A stretch of DNA of 64,000 bases from JBFGFX01 sp965232455 (GCA_965232455.1 OZ246981.1:4030001-4094000), one strand, 5' to 3'. Positions 32,870 to 42,595 are shown, numbered from the stretch's first letter. Translations and numbers: made by a program. Notes: a model not told the origin generated them from the letters alone.

Positions 32870-33928
32870 CTATCTGAGGCCTTTGGAATTCAAGTTATCG
32901 ATGAGTACCCTGACCGGCGCCGCGAGACCGACCCCGGGCGGACAATCGAGAGCGTACCAGAGTTCGTCGCTCCCGTCGGACACTGTACGCGATGCGGAAT
33001 CCAGGCGCACTTCCACCGGCGTGATATCGAGATCGAAGTGGCTGAAGCTGTGACGAATCGGCGTCCAGTCGACGACGTCGTCGGGTTTTGCACCGAGTTT
33101 CAGCAGGCACCAGTCGTTCACGGCGTCACGGCTGGCGATCTCCGGCAGGCTCCAGAGCCCGCCCCAGATTCCGGCGCTGGGGCGTCGTTCAAGATACAGC
33201 CGGCCGTCGTAATGCGCGAGCAGCATGAGCGTCGACTTCAGCGGTTTTTTCCGGCGTTCGCGCCGGCCGGGGAAATCGACCTGCGTTCCGCAAGCACGCG
33301 CCTTGCAGCCCCGGCGCAGCGGACAGCTTGGGCAATCCGGCTTGCTGCGCGTGCAGAGCGTGGCGCCCAGGTCCATGATCGCCTGCGTGTAATCCGCGAC
33401 GCGGATGTCCGGCGTGTGTCGATCGGCCAGCGCCCAAAGCGCGTTCGCCACCGCCGTTTTGCCCGGCCAGCCGGCAACGGCGTGATAGCGCGCCAGGACC
33501 CGTTTGACGTTGCCGTCGAGTATCGGGTGCCGCTCGTCGCGGGACAGGGAAAGGATGGCGCCCGCCGTGGACCGCCCGATACCGGGTAAATCGACGACCT
33601 CGGCAAACGCCTGAGGGAATTCGCCGCCGTGGTCGTCCGTGATTCTGCACGCTGCTTTGTGCAGGTTACGCGCCCGGGCGTAATAACCGAGCCCGGACCA
33701 ATGGTGCAACACGTCGTCGAGCGGCGCGTCGGCAAGCGCCGCGACGTCCGGATAAGACGCCATGAAACGCTGGTAATACGGAATCACCGTGCGTACCTGG
33801 GTTTGCTGCAGCATGATCTCGGACACCCATACGCGGTACGGTGTCGGATTCGCCTGCCAGGGCAGGTCTTTGCGCCCGTGCACATCGAACCAGTCGAGCA
33901 GGCGCTTCGCAAACGACGGGTCGTTCAC
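32870..33928 (-). CDS. mutY: A/G-specific adenine glycosylase MutY
   Basis: Base-excision repair glycosylase, 352 residues, removing adenine mispaired with 8-oxoguanine. The HhH-GPD core: LPWQANPTPYRVWVSEIMLQ, VDLPGIGRSTAGAILS, ILDGNVKRVLAR with the catalytic Asp, and the [4Fe-4S] cysteines in CTRSKPDCPSCPLRRGCKA. The C-terminal MutT-like domain (from ~230) recognises 8-oxoG. Its ATG overlaps the stop of the SRPBCC gene (ATGA) and yggX follows with no gap. No residue appears to be missing. Confidence 0.97.
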   Translation of the reverse strand: MNDPSFAKRLLDWFDVHGRKDLPWQANPTPYRVWVSEIMLQQTQVRTVIPYYQRFMASYPDVAALADAPLDDVLHHWSGLGYYARARNLHKAACRITDDHGGEFPQAFAEVVDLPGIGRSTAGAILSLSRDERHPILDGNVKRVLARYHAVAGWPGKTAVANALWALADRHTPDIRVADYTQAIMDLGATLCTRSKPDCPSCPLRRGCKARACGTQVDFPGRRERRKKPLKSTLMLLAHYDGRLYLERRPSAGIWGGLWSLPEIASRDAVNDWCLLKLGAKPDDVVDWTPIRHSFSHFDLDITPVEVRLDSASRTVSDGSDELWYALDCPPGVGLAAPVRVLIDNLNSKGLR

Positions 33929-34509
33929 TTTTCCGGCTCGCGCCCTTGCGCGATTGCCTCGATACGGTCCACCGCGTCGATGGCGCCCGCGCGCAGCGCC
34001 CGGCGGATGTAAAACGGCCCGATCAACGGCGGAATCCAGAAATCGGGCTCGACCTCGAACTCGTAAACGAGCAGGGTATTCCCTTCCCGTTCGAGCAGCT
34101 CCCAGCTTTCCACGCTGTACCTGAAATCGCTTTTCTCCGGATCGACGATGGCCTCTATTCTCGACATTGGTTTCAGCACGAGATGCCCATGGCGCTCGAA
34201 CGACACGCAGAACAGCAGCACACAGCCTTCCATGCGATTGTAAAAGCGCGGCCGCCCCTGCTCATCCGGCTCGACGTTGCGGCTTTCCGTGAACGCGCTC
34301 GTGAACTTCATGAACAGGTCGTAGTTCGTCAGGACCGCATAGAGCTCCTCCTGACTCGCCGCCATGAGCGTCTCCGAGCGCAGCAGATAACGGCCGTCCA
34401 CACGATCGACGCTCACCTCCTGGAGGTCGGCCGGCAGGGCCTGCGATGACGCGAACAGGAGTCCGAGCACCGGTGCGACAACCAGCAGCTTTCCGAATAG
34501 CGACGACAT
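33925..34509 (-). CDS. Secreted SRPBCC-family lipid-binding-like protein
   Basis: Protein of 194 residues with a signal peptide (KLLVVAPVLGLLFASSQALPA) and a START/SRPBCC fold from ~30 (LRSETLMAASQEELYAVLTNYD, then FERHGHLVLKPMSRIEAIVD and TLLVYEFEVEPDFWIPPLIG). Such periplasmic cyclase/dehydrase-like proteins bind hydrophobic ligands. It lies 5 bases after asmA and overlaps mutY by ATGA, so it is co-transcribed with both. Its partner ligand is unknown; a link to AsmA and the outer membrane is a reasonable guess. Confidence 0.8.
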   Translation of the reverse strand: MSSLFGKLLVVAPVLGLLFASSQALPADLQEVSVDRVDGRYLLRSETLMAASQEELYAVLTNYDLFMKFTSAFTESRNVEPDEQGRPRFYNRMEGCVLLFCVSFERHGHLVLKPMSRIEAIVDPEKSDFRYSVESWELLEREGNTLLVYEFEVEPDFWIPPLIGPFYIRRALRAGAIDAVDRIEAIAQGREPEK

Positions 34510-34514
34510 CGGAC

Positions 34515-36685
34515 CTATCGCTGAAACAGATCCTTCAGGCGATCCTTGAGCTCGTCTTCGAGGTCTTTTTCTTCTTCTTCGGTATCGGCGCCCTCGCCCG
34601 CGGCCCCCTCGGACCCGGGCTCCTCTTCGCCGCCGAGAAGGCGGTTGAGAAGATCGTTTTTGAGTTCCTCGGTTTTCTCTTCGATCGCCGCCTCCACCTC
34701 GGCGCGGAACATCTGCTCGATGTCCGGCCGAAAGCTCGGCGAACCGAGAGGACCGCTGATGCGGATGGGGATCAGCGCCTGGGTGAAGTCCGCGAGCTCT
34801 TCCTCGCTGGCGTCGCTCACGAATTCCGGTTTCTCCAGAACGCGCGCCTGCACGGAGTAGTCGACCTCGCCGGCGCCGAGGTTGACCGTCCCGGCGCCGG
34901 TGACGCGCAGGAACGGCATCTCCGCGAGCAGGTCGTTGTTCGTGAAAACGCCGTCGGTGACGTTGCCGGTTGCGGTGACCGAACTGAATTCGGTACGCAG
35001 CGGCAGTCGGGGCTCGGGGGCGTTTCGCGCTTGTAAAGGGCGCGCGCCGAGCGCAGCTGATGCCAGACGTCGGTGCCTTCCCAGGCGCCGTCCGCGAGCT
35101 CGAAACGCATCGTCCCGTCCAGGTCGCCGGAGATGGCCGACAGGGTCGCGCCGGCGCCGCTCAGCTCGAAGCCGCCGTTGATCGTCCCGGTGACGTTCTC
35201 GGTGTCGTACATCGCACGCGCCATCGAAGACAGATTCACGCCGCTGATGCGCTCGTTGACCGACAGCGAGGGCACGCTCCCGGACACGTCGATGCGAACG
35301 TCGCCATTGTAGGAACCGTCGAAGAACTCCGCGGTAATCGGGTGCAGTCGGAGTTGCCGGCCCGTTCCGACGACGCCAAGCGCCATGTTGGTGAACGTCA
35401 CCGGACCGAGGAACGCTTCGTCCAGGTGCACGGTCCCGTCGGCCTTCAGCGTGCGGATCAGTTCGACCGGGATCTCGACGTCCGAGGGTTCTTCCTCGCT
35501 GGCCTCCACCGCTTCCGAGGCGGGCGCCATGTAGTTGTCGACGTTGATGGTGTCCGCGCGCAGATCGAAAACCAGGGCGCCGCCATCGGTCAGCGGCACC
35601 GCGAGTTCGCCGGTCATCGTCGTGTCGTCCATCACCAGGGACATCGACGACAGGCTGAGCGCGTCCTGACCCAGCGTCGCGTCGGCCTCGAAGGAGAGTT
35701 TACCGAGCGCATTCGGGTCCGCGGTCGCCGGCGCCTCGACGTCGAGCGTCGTCAGCAGCTCTTTGAGGGAAAATTCGGCGACCCGTAACGCCGCCTGCAG
35801 GTCGTCGGCGCCGGCGTACGAAAACGGTTGTACGTCGGCGCTCATCGACAGACCGAGCACGGACAAGTCGATCTCGCCAATCGTCACCTGTTCGCGCCCG
35901 GTGTGCAGCGAGATCGACCGTGAGTCAAAACTGAAATCGGTCGGCTGGCTGACGATGCCGCGCAGCTGGCCGACGACGTTGAGGCCGTCGACGTTCACCT
36001 GCTCGAGGTTCTCGCCGAGCGCGACGCTCGCGCTGATCGTCAGCTCGCCGCCGAGCTCACCCGGCGCCGCCGCAAACTCCAACCCGCCCTCGACGTCGAA
36101 CGCTTCTCCCGCCGCGATACGTCCGGTGCCGACGTTCAATGCGGTGATGGTGTAGGTGCTTCCCGTTTGCGCATCGCTGTAGTTGATCCTGGCGTCCCGC
36201 AAGCTGACGTTCGCGATGTCCAGCGCCACGTCGCCGGCGCCGCCGGCGTCAACCGGTTCCGGGGGCGGGTCGCCGGCCGTTTCCATGAGATCGTCCCAGT
36301 TGGTCGCGCCGTCGGCGGCCACGGCGAGATTGGCTTCAAACCCGTCGAGCGAAGCGGTGCCGACCGCAATCCTCTGGCTGAACACCAGTGGCAGCAGACG
36401 CACGCTCAGACGAGCGCTGTCGAAGCTCACAAAAGGATCGTCACCGAAGCCTTCCGCGTTTCCCAGGCTCGTTCGGCCCAGCTCGACCGCAAGCCACGGA
36501 AAGACGCTGATCGACAGATCGCCTTCAATCGAGAGTTCGCGGCCGGTCGCGTTCCGAACCTGCGCGGAGATCGTGTCTCGGAAGTCGTTGGGATTGAAAA
36601 ACAGCGTCAGCGCAACCGCGGCGATGACGGCGATGCCGACGATACCTGCGACCAGATACAGAAAATACTTGCCCAGTTTTGCCAT
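34515..36685 (-). CDS. asmA: AsmA family protein, frameshifted
   Basis: Inner-membrane-anchored periplasmic protein of the AsmA/bridge-like family, about 723 residues once one missing base is restored. The ATG at 36685 gives a signal anchor (YFLYLVAGIVGIAVIAAVALTLFF cut here: residues ~7-30), then the AsmA N-terminal domain (NPNDFRDTISAQVRNATGRE, LSIEGDLSISVFPWLAVELG). The 3' part ends in an acidic low-complexity tail. At a run of five C on the minus strand (35020-35016) the frame breaks: after ALYKRETPP the sequence becomes unrelated, while the -1 frame continues sensibly (EPRLPLRTEFSSVTATGNVT) to a stop at 34515. The total span is one base short of a multiple of three. First gene of the SRPBCC-mutY-yggX operon. 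Confidence 0.85.
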
Positions 36686-37012
36686 TTTGTTTGCCCCTGC
36701 GAATACGCTCGCATCCGGTCGGATCGATACACCGCCTGGACGAGACCGGTACGAACGATCGTTGAGAATAACAAATTCGGATGACTGCCGGGTCGGCGAC
36801 AAGTTCACATTTTGTGTTGCGAAATAGCCGCAGATTTGCGGAGTGGTTTGCGTGGCGGGGTCGATGGGTCGCCCGTCAGGACGCAATGCGGCAGCAGCGG
36901 GTGAAAGCGCGTATCACGGCGGGTGCGGATTGATCTTCAGCCGCCGGCTCAGGTCGTGCGAACCGCTATTTGAACAAACGGGCAAATTTCGACGAATGCG
37001 AGGAGCGCCCGC
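36686..37012. other. Intergenic 327 bases upstream of asmA
   Basis: No coding potential seen. It must hold the asmA operon promoter. A partial REP element (GCCCGTCAGGACG, 36871-36883) is present, as is a small hairpin CCGCA-GATT-TGCGG near 36830. Nothing else can be supported. Confidence 0.5.
36871..36883 (+). repeat. Partial REP-like element
   Basis: GCCCGTCAGGACG: left arm and centre of the REP palindrome, without the GTAGG head, upstream of asmA. It may be a decayed copy. Confidence 0.35.
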
Positions 37013-37903
37013 CTAATCGCGGCAAAGCGTCAGCCCGCCGTTCAGCGTACGGACCGTTACCCGTGAACTTCCCGCACCCTCGGTAAACTTCAGTTCGCGG
37101 CCCGGGGCGTACCGGCTGCTGCGCTCCGGCCTGGGGCCGAAACAGTTGCGGATACTGCCGTTGAACGTCTCGATGTCGAAACGCGCCGAAATCTCATTCA
37201 CAAAATGGATGTCGACGTCGCCATTGATGGTCTCGACGTCTATCTTGCCGCCGTCGACCAATTCGGCCCGAAACCCCAGGTCGCCGTTTACGGTATCGGC
37301 CTTTACGCGCTCGAAAGAACCGCCAATCACCAGATCGCCGCTGACCGAACTGGCCTCGATGGCGCCCGCCAGCCGAAACGCGTCGATGTCGCCGCTCACC
37401 GAACCGAGCTGAGTGAACATCTGCTGGTCGTCGCCGGCAAGTTCGATGTCGCCGCTCACCGATTCGATTTCGACGTCCGCGCCGTACGCCTCGGTCGTCA
37501 CGTCTCCGCTGACCGAATTCAGCCGCTGCTCGCCAAAAACGTCGTCGATTTCGACGTCGGCGCTCACGACGCCAACGTCGAGCGCGCTCATTTCGGGAAC
37601 CCGGATGAGCAGGTCGCTCGATACGTTCCTCGAGCTGTTGTTCGGCACCTTGACTTTGACGGTGACGTCATCGCCATCTCGTTCGACGATCAGTTCCTCG
37701 ACGCCCCGGCCGAGATCGGCCACAACGTCGACTTCGTTCCGTGACCAACCGGACACTTCCACGGACCCGTCAACGTTCGAGATGAAGACGTTGCCGTCCG
37801 GTGACGCATCGATCGTTCGTTGTACGTCGTCCGCCGTGACCGCCGGCGCCCACAACATCGAGCAGAAAGCCAGACCCAGCGTGTTCAATGTTCTATTCAT
37901 CAT
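37013..37903 (-). CDS. DUF4097 beta-helix repeat protein, secreted
   Basis: Exported protein of 296 residues with a signal peptide (LGLAFCSMLWAPAVTA). The mature protein is a regular beta-solenoid of the DUF4097 (LiaX-like) type, with repeated S-x-S-G-D/N-G-D units: NVDGSVEVSG, NSVSGDVTTEAYG, ESVSGDIELAG, GSVSGDIDAFR, SSVSGDLVIGG, DTVNGDLGFRA, ETINGDVDIHF, ETFNGSIRNCFG. It ends with a short Cys-containing tail. It follows an ECF sigma and a membrane anti-sigma-like gene on the same strand after 28 bases, so it is likely an envelope-stress sensor or effector of that system. Confidence 0.85.
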   Translation of the reverse strand: MMNRTLNTLGLAFCSMLWAPAVTADDVQRTIDASPDGNVFISNVDGSVEVSGWSRNEVDVVADLGRGVEELIVERDGDDVTVKVKVPNNSSRNVSSDLLIRVPEMSALDVGVVSADVEIDDVFGEQRLNSVSGDVTTEAYGADVEIESVSGDIELAGDDQQMFTQLGSVSGDIDAFRLAGAIEASSVSGDLVIGGSFERVKADTVNGDLGFRAELVDGGKIDVETINGDVDIHFVNEISARFDIETFNGSIRNCFGPRPERSSRYAPGRELKFTEGAGSSRVTVRTLNGGLTLCRD

Positions 37904-37931
37904 GCTCTCTCACTGAACGCACCCACAACGT

Positions 37932-38534
37932 TCAGAAATCTTCTCGCAACATCACCGCGCTGGTAATGCCGTTGACTTTACGCATCAGGGCGAGCTCTTC
38001 TTGATAGCTGCTGAGCAGAAGTTCCTGCAACAGCACGTTATCCGGCTCGTCCGCCAAGGCAACACTAATTTCGTCGATCGCATTCCGTATGGTCAGCATG
38101 TTCATCTCGACCTCGGCTCTGGCCACGGGCGACAGGCGGCTGAGCTCCCGGTCGAGCTGCACTTCGAGATCGCGCCGGGCGTCCTGGAAGCCGGGCCCAA
38201 GCATATACCGATTACCGAAACTCGCCGATCTGGCTTCCAGGAACGGCTCACTCGTCTGTGCGACAGGCGAAACGCCGCTCGGGCGGCCGTCCATCGCCAG
38301 GTAGGTCAGACCCGAGGAAGCGCCGACCAGCAGGACCACCGCCGCGGCCTGCGCCAGGTACCGATTCCACGGAGAAATCGACGGCGCCGCGTCCGAGCGC
38401 GGCCGGGCGTCGGCATCGCGGATAGCCGCTTCGATCTCCGGCCACAGATCCCGTTCCGGCTGGACGTCTCCGGCGAGACCCCGGGCGAGTTCCATCAGCC
38501 GGTCGTCGGCAGGATTTCCGTTGTTGTCCATCAT
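37932..38534 (-). CDS. Membrane anti-sigma-like protein
   Basis: Protein of 200 residues with an N-terminal cytosolic part (~1-55), one span (YLAQAAAVVLLVGASSGLTYLA, residues ~58-79) and a periplasmic helical part (DVEVQLDRELSRLSPVARAE-like, residues ~120-190). Its ATG overlaps the TGA of the ECF sigma gene, the usual arrangement for an anti-sigma factor. There is no zinc-finger motif, so the assignment rests on topology and position. A heavy-metal sensor (CnrY/zinc-resistance-like) role is also conceivable because of the helical periplasmic half. Confidence 0.7.
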   Translation of the reverse strand: MMDNNGNPADDRLMELARGLAGDVQPERDLWPEIEAAIRDADARPRSDAAPSISPWNRYLAQAAAVVLLVGASSGLTYLAMDGRPSGVSPVAQTSEPFLEARSASFGNRYMLGPGFQDARRDLEVQLDRELSRLSPVARAEVEMNMLTIRNAIDEISVALADEPDNVLLQELLLSSYQEELALMRKVNGITSAVMLREDF

Positions 38535-39121
38535 GTCTCACCACCCGTTGGTGTCAATTGTTGCGCCAGCAGCCGTTTCGCACGATGTAATTGCGCTTTG
38601 CTGGTACCGGACGCAATTCCCAGCATTTCGCCCGTTTCGTCATGGCTGTATCCGTACACCGCATGCAGAACGAACACGTGTCTTGCACCGCTGGGCAGCT
38701 CGTTCATTGCCTGTTCGAGATCCTGCAACTCGCCGCTGTCCCCGATCGATTCCTGTGCCGGCGCGATATCGCCGACGGCGCGAATTCGATCCTGTTCGCG
38801 ACGGGATTTACGCATCCGACCCAGCACGGCGTTCACGGCAACCTTGTGCATCCAGGTGCCAAAACTCGAGTCGCCGCGGAACCTGTCGAGCTTGCTCCAG
38901 GCCTGGATAAACGCTTCCTGCGCGCAGTCCTCCGCCTCGCTGGGATTGCCGGTCATCCGCAGACAAAGCCCGTAAACTTTACCGACATGGGCCCGATAAA
39001 GCGCCTCGAACGCCCGTGAATCGGCGGCCTTTGCACGCCGGACCCAGGCCTGCTCGTCATCGGTCACCGGTCCGCCCCCGATAGCCGCCGGTCCGACATC
39101 CGTCGTCATGAGCGCTTCCAA
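38531..39121 (-). CDS. ECF sigma factor (RpoE-like)
   Basis: Sigma-70 family factor of 196 residues. Region 2: ADSRAFEALYRAHVGKVYGL, then EAEDCAQEAFIQAWSKLDRF and FGTWMHKVAVNAVLGRMRKS. Region 4: LPSGARHVFVLHAVYGYSHD, then ETGEMLGIASGTSKAQLHRA. The start is MEALM at 39121 or the Met four codons later. First gene of an operon with the membrane anti-sigma-like protein (overlap ATGA) and the DUF4097 protein. It is divergent from the GGDEF gene across a 272-base intergenic region, which should contain both promoters. Confidence 0.9.
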   Translation of the reverse strand: MEALMTTDVGPAAIGGGPVTDDEQAWVRRAKAADSRAFEALYRAHVGKVYGLCLRMTGNPSEAEDCAQEAFIQAWSKLDRFRGDSSFGTWMHKVAVNAVLGRMRKSRREQDRIRAVGDIAPAQESIGDSGELQDLEQAMNELPSGARHVFVLHAVYGYSHDETGEMLGIASGTSKAQLHRAKRLLAQQLTPTGGET

Positions 39122-39393
39122 TCCTTGTTTCTCCGCATGCTTTGGTACTTAGATACCGATTGCCAACCGATGGTTTATACAATCGTTTATCCCATATTGG
39201 TCAATAATCGCGAAAAAGCCGATACCGCACCGTGTTTTAGCGCGTTTCTGGTATTATGTTCCAGGCCCGCTCGTGACCTCGACCGCGGCGCCGGACCGAA
39301 CAACAATAATATGGCAGACGACGAAACTTGCTCGGAATTCGCCGGCATACAGGGCAGAAAAGGCAGGTTTTCAGCGGAGACTCAACGAGGCTA

Positions 39394-41502
39394 ATGGCGG
39401 GGCATTCAATTCTGTATCTCGGCCGCAGAGAATTTGCGGCCGACTTCATCGAGCAGCTGAAAGCTTCTGCCGGCTGCAGCCGCTTCAGCCAGTCCGAGTC
39501 GCTGGAAATTCCGGAACACGAGGCCGACGGCATCGACCTCGTATTGTTCGAGGCCGGTCCGGGCATCGCGCAGTCCGGACACTCGCTGGAATCCCTGGTC
39601 CAGTCCCTGCGCGCCTACCCCCTGGTCGCGCTCACGCAGCACAATCAGGAGCATCGCGGCATCGCCGCGGTCCGTGCCGGCGCGCAGGGGTATCTCTGCA
39701 TCGACGATTCGACTGCGGACGCCCGGGATGCCGTCTTCGACCACGCCCGCAAACGGCACCGGCTGCTGCTGCGGCTGTCGAACGCCGACAGCACGGTGCT
39801 GTCGATCTTGAACAGCATCAATGACGGCGTCGTGATCGCGGATCGGGAAGGTAACCTGCTCGACATCAACCCGGCCGCGCGTTCGATTCTCGGCATGTCG
39901 CCGCGACACCGGCCGGAACCCGGATGGACGCAGTCCTTCGGTTCGATCGCCGCGGACGGCAAGTCCGCCGTCGACTCGTCCGATCTGCCCATCCCCAAGG
40001 CCTGCCGAGGAAAAAAGTTCTCCAACCAGCTCGCGCTGTTCAGGACCGCCGACCAGGACAGCATGATCCTGAGCCTGAACGGACAGGGCCTGTACGATTC
40101 CAGCGGTGAGCGGCTTGGCGGGGTCGTCACGTTCCGCGACGTCACCGACGTCATGCGGCGCACCGTCGAACTCGAGAAACGCGCGCAATACGACGACCTC
40201 ACCCGGCTGCCGAACCGGCGTCTTTTTGTCCATCAGCTCGAGAAAGCGATCGGTCGGGCGCAGCGCAGCGAACGCGCGATTGCGGTCCTGTTCATCGATC
40301 TCGACAAATTCAAATCGATCAACGACACGCTGGGTCACGACATCGGCGATCTGCTGCTGCGGGAGGTGGGTGAGCGCCTCGTGCGTAATCTCCGCATCGG
40401 CGACTTCAGCGGACGTTGGAGCGGCGACGAATTCGTCGTGTGCCTGGAAGACATCAATGACCCGGGCGACGCCGCGGCCGTTGCCCAAAAGCTCGTGCTC
40501 GTGCTGTCGGAGAAGTACAACATCGGCGGCAGCGAAGTGTACGCAACGCCGAGCGTGGGGATCGCCATCTACCCGGAGTCGGGCGAGTTGGCCGCGCCGC
40601 TGATCAAGGCGGCGGATCTTGCCATGTACCAGGCGAAAAAACGGGGCGGCGGGCGCTTCCAATATTATTCGACCGCGCTGAACAGAAAGCTCCAACAACG
40701 CGAGGAACTGGAGCTCGGCCTGCGTCATGCGCTCGTACGCGACGAATTCGTGTTGCACTACCAGCCGCGAATCGACGTCAGCACCGGCCGGCTCATCGGT
40801 CTCGAGGCCTTGCTGCGCTGGCAGCATCCGCGATTCGGGCTGCTGGCGCCGGCACGGTTTCTGGGCATCCTCGAAAGCAGCGGCCTCATTCATTCCGCGG
40901 GCGAGTGGGTGATCGAAACCGCGTTCCGCCAGCTTGCCGCCTGGCAACACCAGTTCGAGTTACCGGACCTCTCGATCGCGATCAACCTCTCGTCTCAGCA
41001 GCTACGTTACGGACGCCTGGTCGAAGCGGTTGCCCAGGCGCTCAGCGACACGATGCTGGATCCGGGTTGCGTCGAGTTCGAGATCGGTGACGGCGTCATC
41101 GTCCGGCAGCGCTCCGCCGAACTGGAAACACTGCACGGCCTGCGCAAACTCGGCGTACGCCTGTCCCTGGATCACTTCGGCACCACGGAGATATCGTTCA
41201 ACGCCCTCGACACGGGGGTCATCGACAGTTTTGTCCTCGACCAATCGTTGATTCACGACGTCGAGAGCAACGACAGCCACCAGCGGATCGTCCGCGCCGC
41301 AATCGCGATGGCCCGCGGTCTCGACATCGAGGTCGCCGCCGACGGCGTCGAAACCATTACCCAGCTCGAATTCCTGCGCAGCTGCAACTGCGATCTCGCG
41401 CAGGGGTTCCTGATCAGCCGACCCATCCAGGCGAACAAAGTCTCCTCCATCCTGAGAAGCGAAATCGCGGGCACGCGGCTTTTGTCGCGAGGCATGCCGT
41501 AG
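39394..41502 (+). CDS. Diguanylate cyclase with degenerate EAL domain
   Basis: Signalling protein of 702 residues: REC-like domain ~1-110 without clear phospho-acceptor pattern, PAS ~127-250, GGDEF ~262-425, EAL ~440-690. The GGDEF site reads SGDEF (343-347), which is usually active, and the inhibitory site RIGD stands exactly 5 residues before RW-free spacing FSGRW. The EAL domain keeps LEALLRW, INLSSQQ and AQGFLISRP. It has Asp for the metal-binding Glu (FEIGDG), His for the second Asp of the DDFG motif (LDHFGTTE) and Val for the catalytic Lys region (FVLDQS). So I expect c-di-GMP synthesis, with the EAL part as a binding or regulatory domain. The ATG at 39394 has GAGG upstream. Confidence 0.9.
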   Translation: MAGHSILYLGRREFAADFIEQLKASAGCSRFSQSESLEIPEHEADGIDLVLFEAGPGIAQSGHSLESLVQSLRAYPLVALTQHNQEHRGIAAVRAGAQGYLCIDDSTADARDAVFDHARKRHRLLLRLSNADSTVLSILNSINDGVVIADREGNLLDINPAARSILGMSPRHRPEPGWTQSFGSIAADGKSAVDSSDLPIPKACRGKKFSNQLALFRTADQDSMILSLNGQGLYDSSGERLGGVVTFRDVTDVMRRTVELEKRAQYDDLTRLPNRRLFVHQLEKAIGRAQRSERAIAVLFIDLDKFKSINDTLGHDIGDLLLREVGERLVRNLRIGDFSGRWSGDEFVVCLEDINDPGDAAAVAQKLVLVLSEKYNIGGSEVYATPSVGIAIYPESGELAAPLIKAADLAMYQAKKRGGGRFQYYSTALNRKLQQREELELGLRHALVRDEFVLHYQPRIDVSTGRLIGLEALLRWQHPRFGLLAPARFLGILESSGLIHSAGEWVIETAFRQLAAWQHQFELPDLSIAINLSSQQLRYGRLVEAVAQALSDTMLDPGCVEFEIGDGVIVRQRSAELETLHGLRKLGVRLSLDHFGTTEISFNALDTGVIDSFVLDQSLIHDVESNDSHQRIVRAAIAMARGLDIEVAADGVETITQLEFLRSCNCDLAQGFLISRPIQANKVSSILRSEIAGTRLLSRGMP

Positions 41503-41509
41503 ACGTCGT

Positions 41510-41818
41510 TCATCGCGGTTTCCCACACGACCAGCAGGCGCCGAACTGCGCTTCGTTGTCTTCCTTGCAGTGTCTGCAGCGCCAATCGCGGCCGGGACTC
41601 TCGTCGAGCGCGGTGCTCGCGTCGAGCAGCTGCACGGCTCGATCGAAGTCGAGGTCGTTTTCGATCCAAAGCTCCGGCCAGACCTCCTGGAACGGCATCT
41701 CGCCGACGATGCCGCCCAGGTGTTCGTTCTTGATAAAGGCGGGAATACCCTCGGAGATCAGAATGTTCTTGTAGTGGTTGATCGTGATGATCGAATCTAC
41801 CGACGTCACCTTTTTCAT
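41510..41818 (-). CDS. DUF2007 protein with zinc ribbon
   Basis: Small protein of 102 residues. The N-terminal ~70 residues are a DUF2007 domain (MKKVTSVDSIITINHYKNIL, then SEGIPAFIKNEHLGGIVGEM and VWPELWIENDLDFDRAVQLL). The C-terminus has a RanBP2-like zinc ribbon C-x2-C...C-x2-C (WRCRHCKEDNEAQFGACWSC). It follows trpA on the same strand after 9 bases and is probably read with the trp operon. Its function is unknown; such proteins are thought to sense or bind small ligands or partners. Confidence 0.82.
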   Translation of the reverse strand: MKKVTSVDSIITINHYKNILISEGIPAFIKNEHLGGIVGEMPFQEVWPELWIENDLDFDRAVQLLDASTALDESPGRDWRCRHCKEDNEAQFGACWSCGKPR

Positions 41819-41827
41819 ACGAGACGC

Positions 41828-42595
41828 CTACGCGAGCGACGCCAGAAACGCCGCCGGATCCTCGCCGCGTTCGAGCACCTCGACGAGCGCGGAGCCGACG
41901 ATGGCGCCGGTGACGTGACGGCCGACGCTGGCGACGTCGGCCGCGCCGCGGATGCCGAAACCGGCGCAGACCGGCAGCGGCGACAGCGCCGCGACCTTGT
42001 CGAGATAACCGGCGAGATCGGCGGGCAATCCCGCCGCGCCGCCGGTGATCCCGGTGATCGTCACCGCGTACAAAAACCCGCGCGACGCCTCCGCGAGCCG
42101 CCGAAGCCGGTCGTCGGGCGTCGCCGGCGTGACCAGCTGAACGACGCCCAGGCCTTTGGCGTCGAGCGCGGCGCGCAGCTCGCCGGACTCTTCGAGCGGC
42201 AGGTCCGGCACGATGAACGCGCCAACGCCCGTCTCGGCGGCGCGCGCGGCCAGCGCGTCGTAGCCGAACGCCAGCAGCGGGTTCATGTACGACATCAGCA
42301 CCAGCGGCGCCTCCAGTGAATCTCTCACGACGTCAAGCTGCTCGAAGATCCAGGCCAGCGACACGCCGTTTTCGATGGCCGCCTGACTCGACCGCTGGAT
42401 CGTCATGCCGTCGGCCATGGGATCGGAAAACGGCACGCCGACCTCGACGACGTCGCCGTCGCGGCTGATCGCGACGAGCGTATCGGCGAACGTCGCAGGA
42501 TCCGGATAACCGGCCGTCACGAACGGCACCAGTGCGGTGCGTCCGTCGTTTCGCGCCGCGGTCAGCGCGGCGGAGATTTTTTCATGCGGCTGCAT
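41828..42595 (-). CDS. trpA: Tryptophan synthase alpha subunit
   Basis: Catalyses cleavage of indole-3-glycerol phosphate, passing indole to TrpB; 255 residues. Motifs: LVPFVTAGYPDPATFADTLV, VEVGVPFSDPMADGMTIQRS with the catalytic Glu, LVLMSYMNPLLAFGYDA, FIVPDLPLEESGEL with the catalytic Asp, and the phosphate loop VCAGFGIRGAADVASVGRH, GAIVGSALVEV. It overlaps trpB by 14 bases. The length is slightly short of the E. coli protein (268) but complete. Confidence 0.96.
   Translation of the reverse strand: MQPHEKISAALTAARNDGRTALVPFVTAGYPDPATFADTLVAISRDGDVVEVGVPFSDPMADGMTIQRSSQAAIENGVSLAWIFEQLDVVRDSLEAPLVLMSYMNPLLAFGYDALAARAAETGVGAFIVPDLPLEESGELRAALDAKGLGVVQLVTPATPDDRLRRLAEASRGFLYAVTITGITGGAAGLPADLAGYLDKVAALSPLPVCAGFGIRGAADVASVGRHVTGAIVGSALVEVLERGEDPAAFLASLA

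Noticed and set aside
34515..34919. A separate 134-residue protein starting MPFLRVTGAG
   Set aside because: It is the natural continuation of AsmA in the -1 frame; a missing base at 35016-35020 explains the split.
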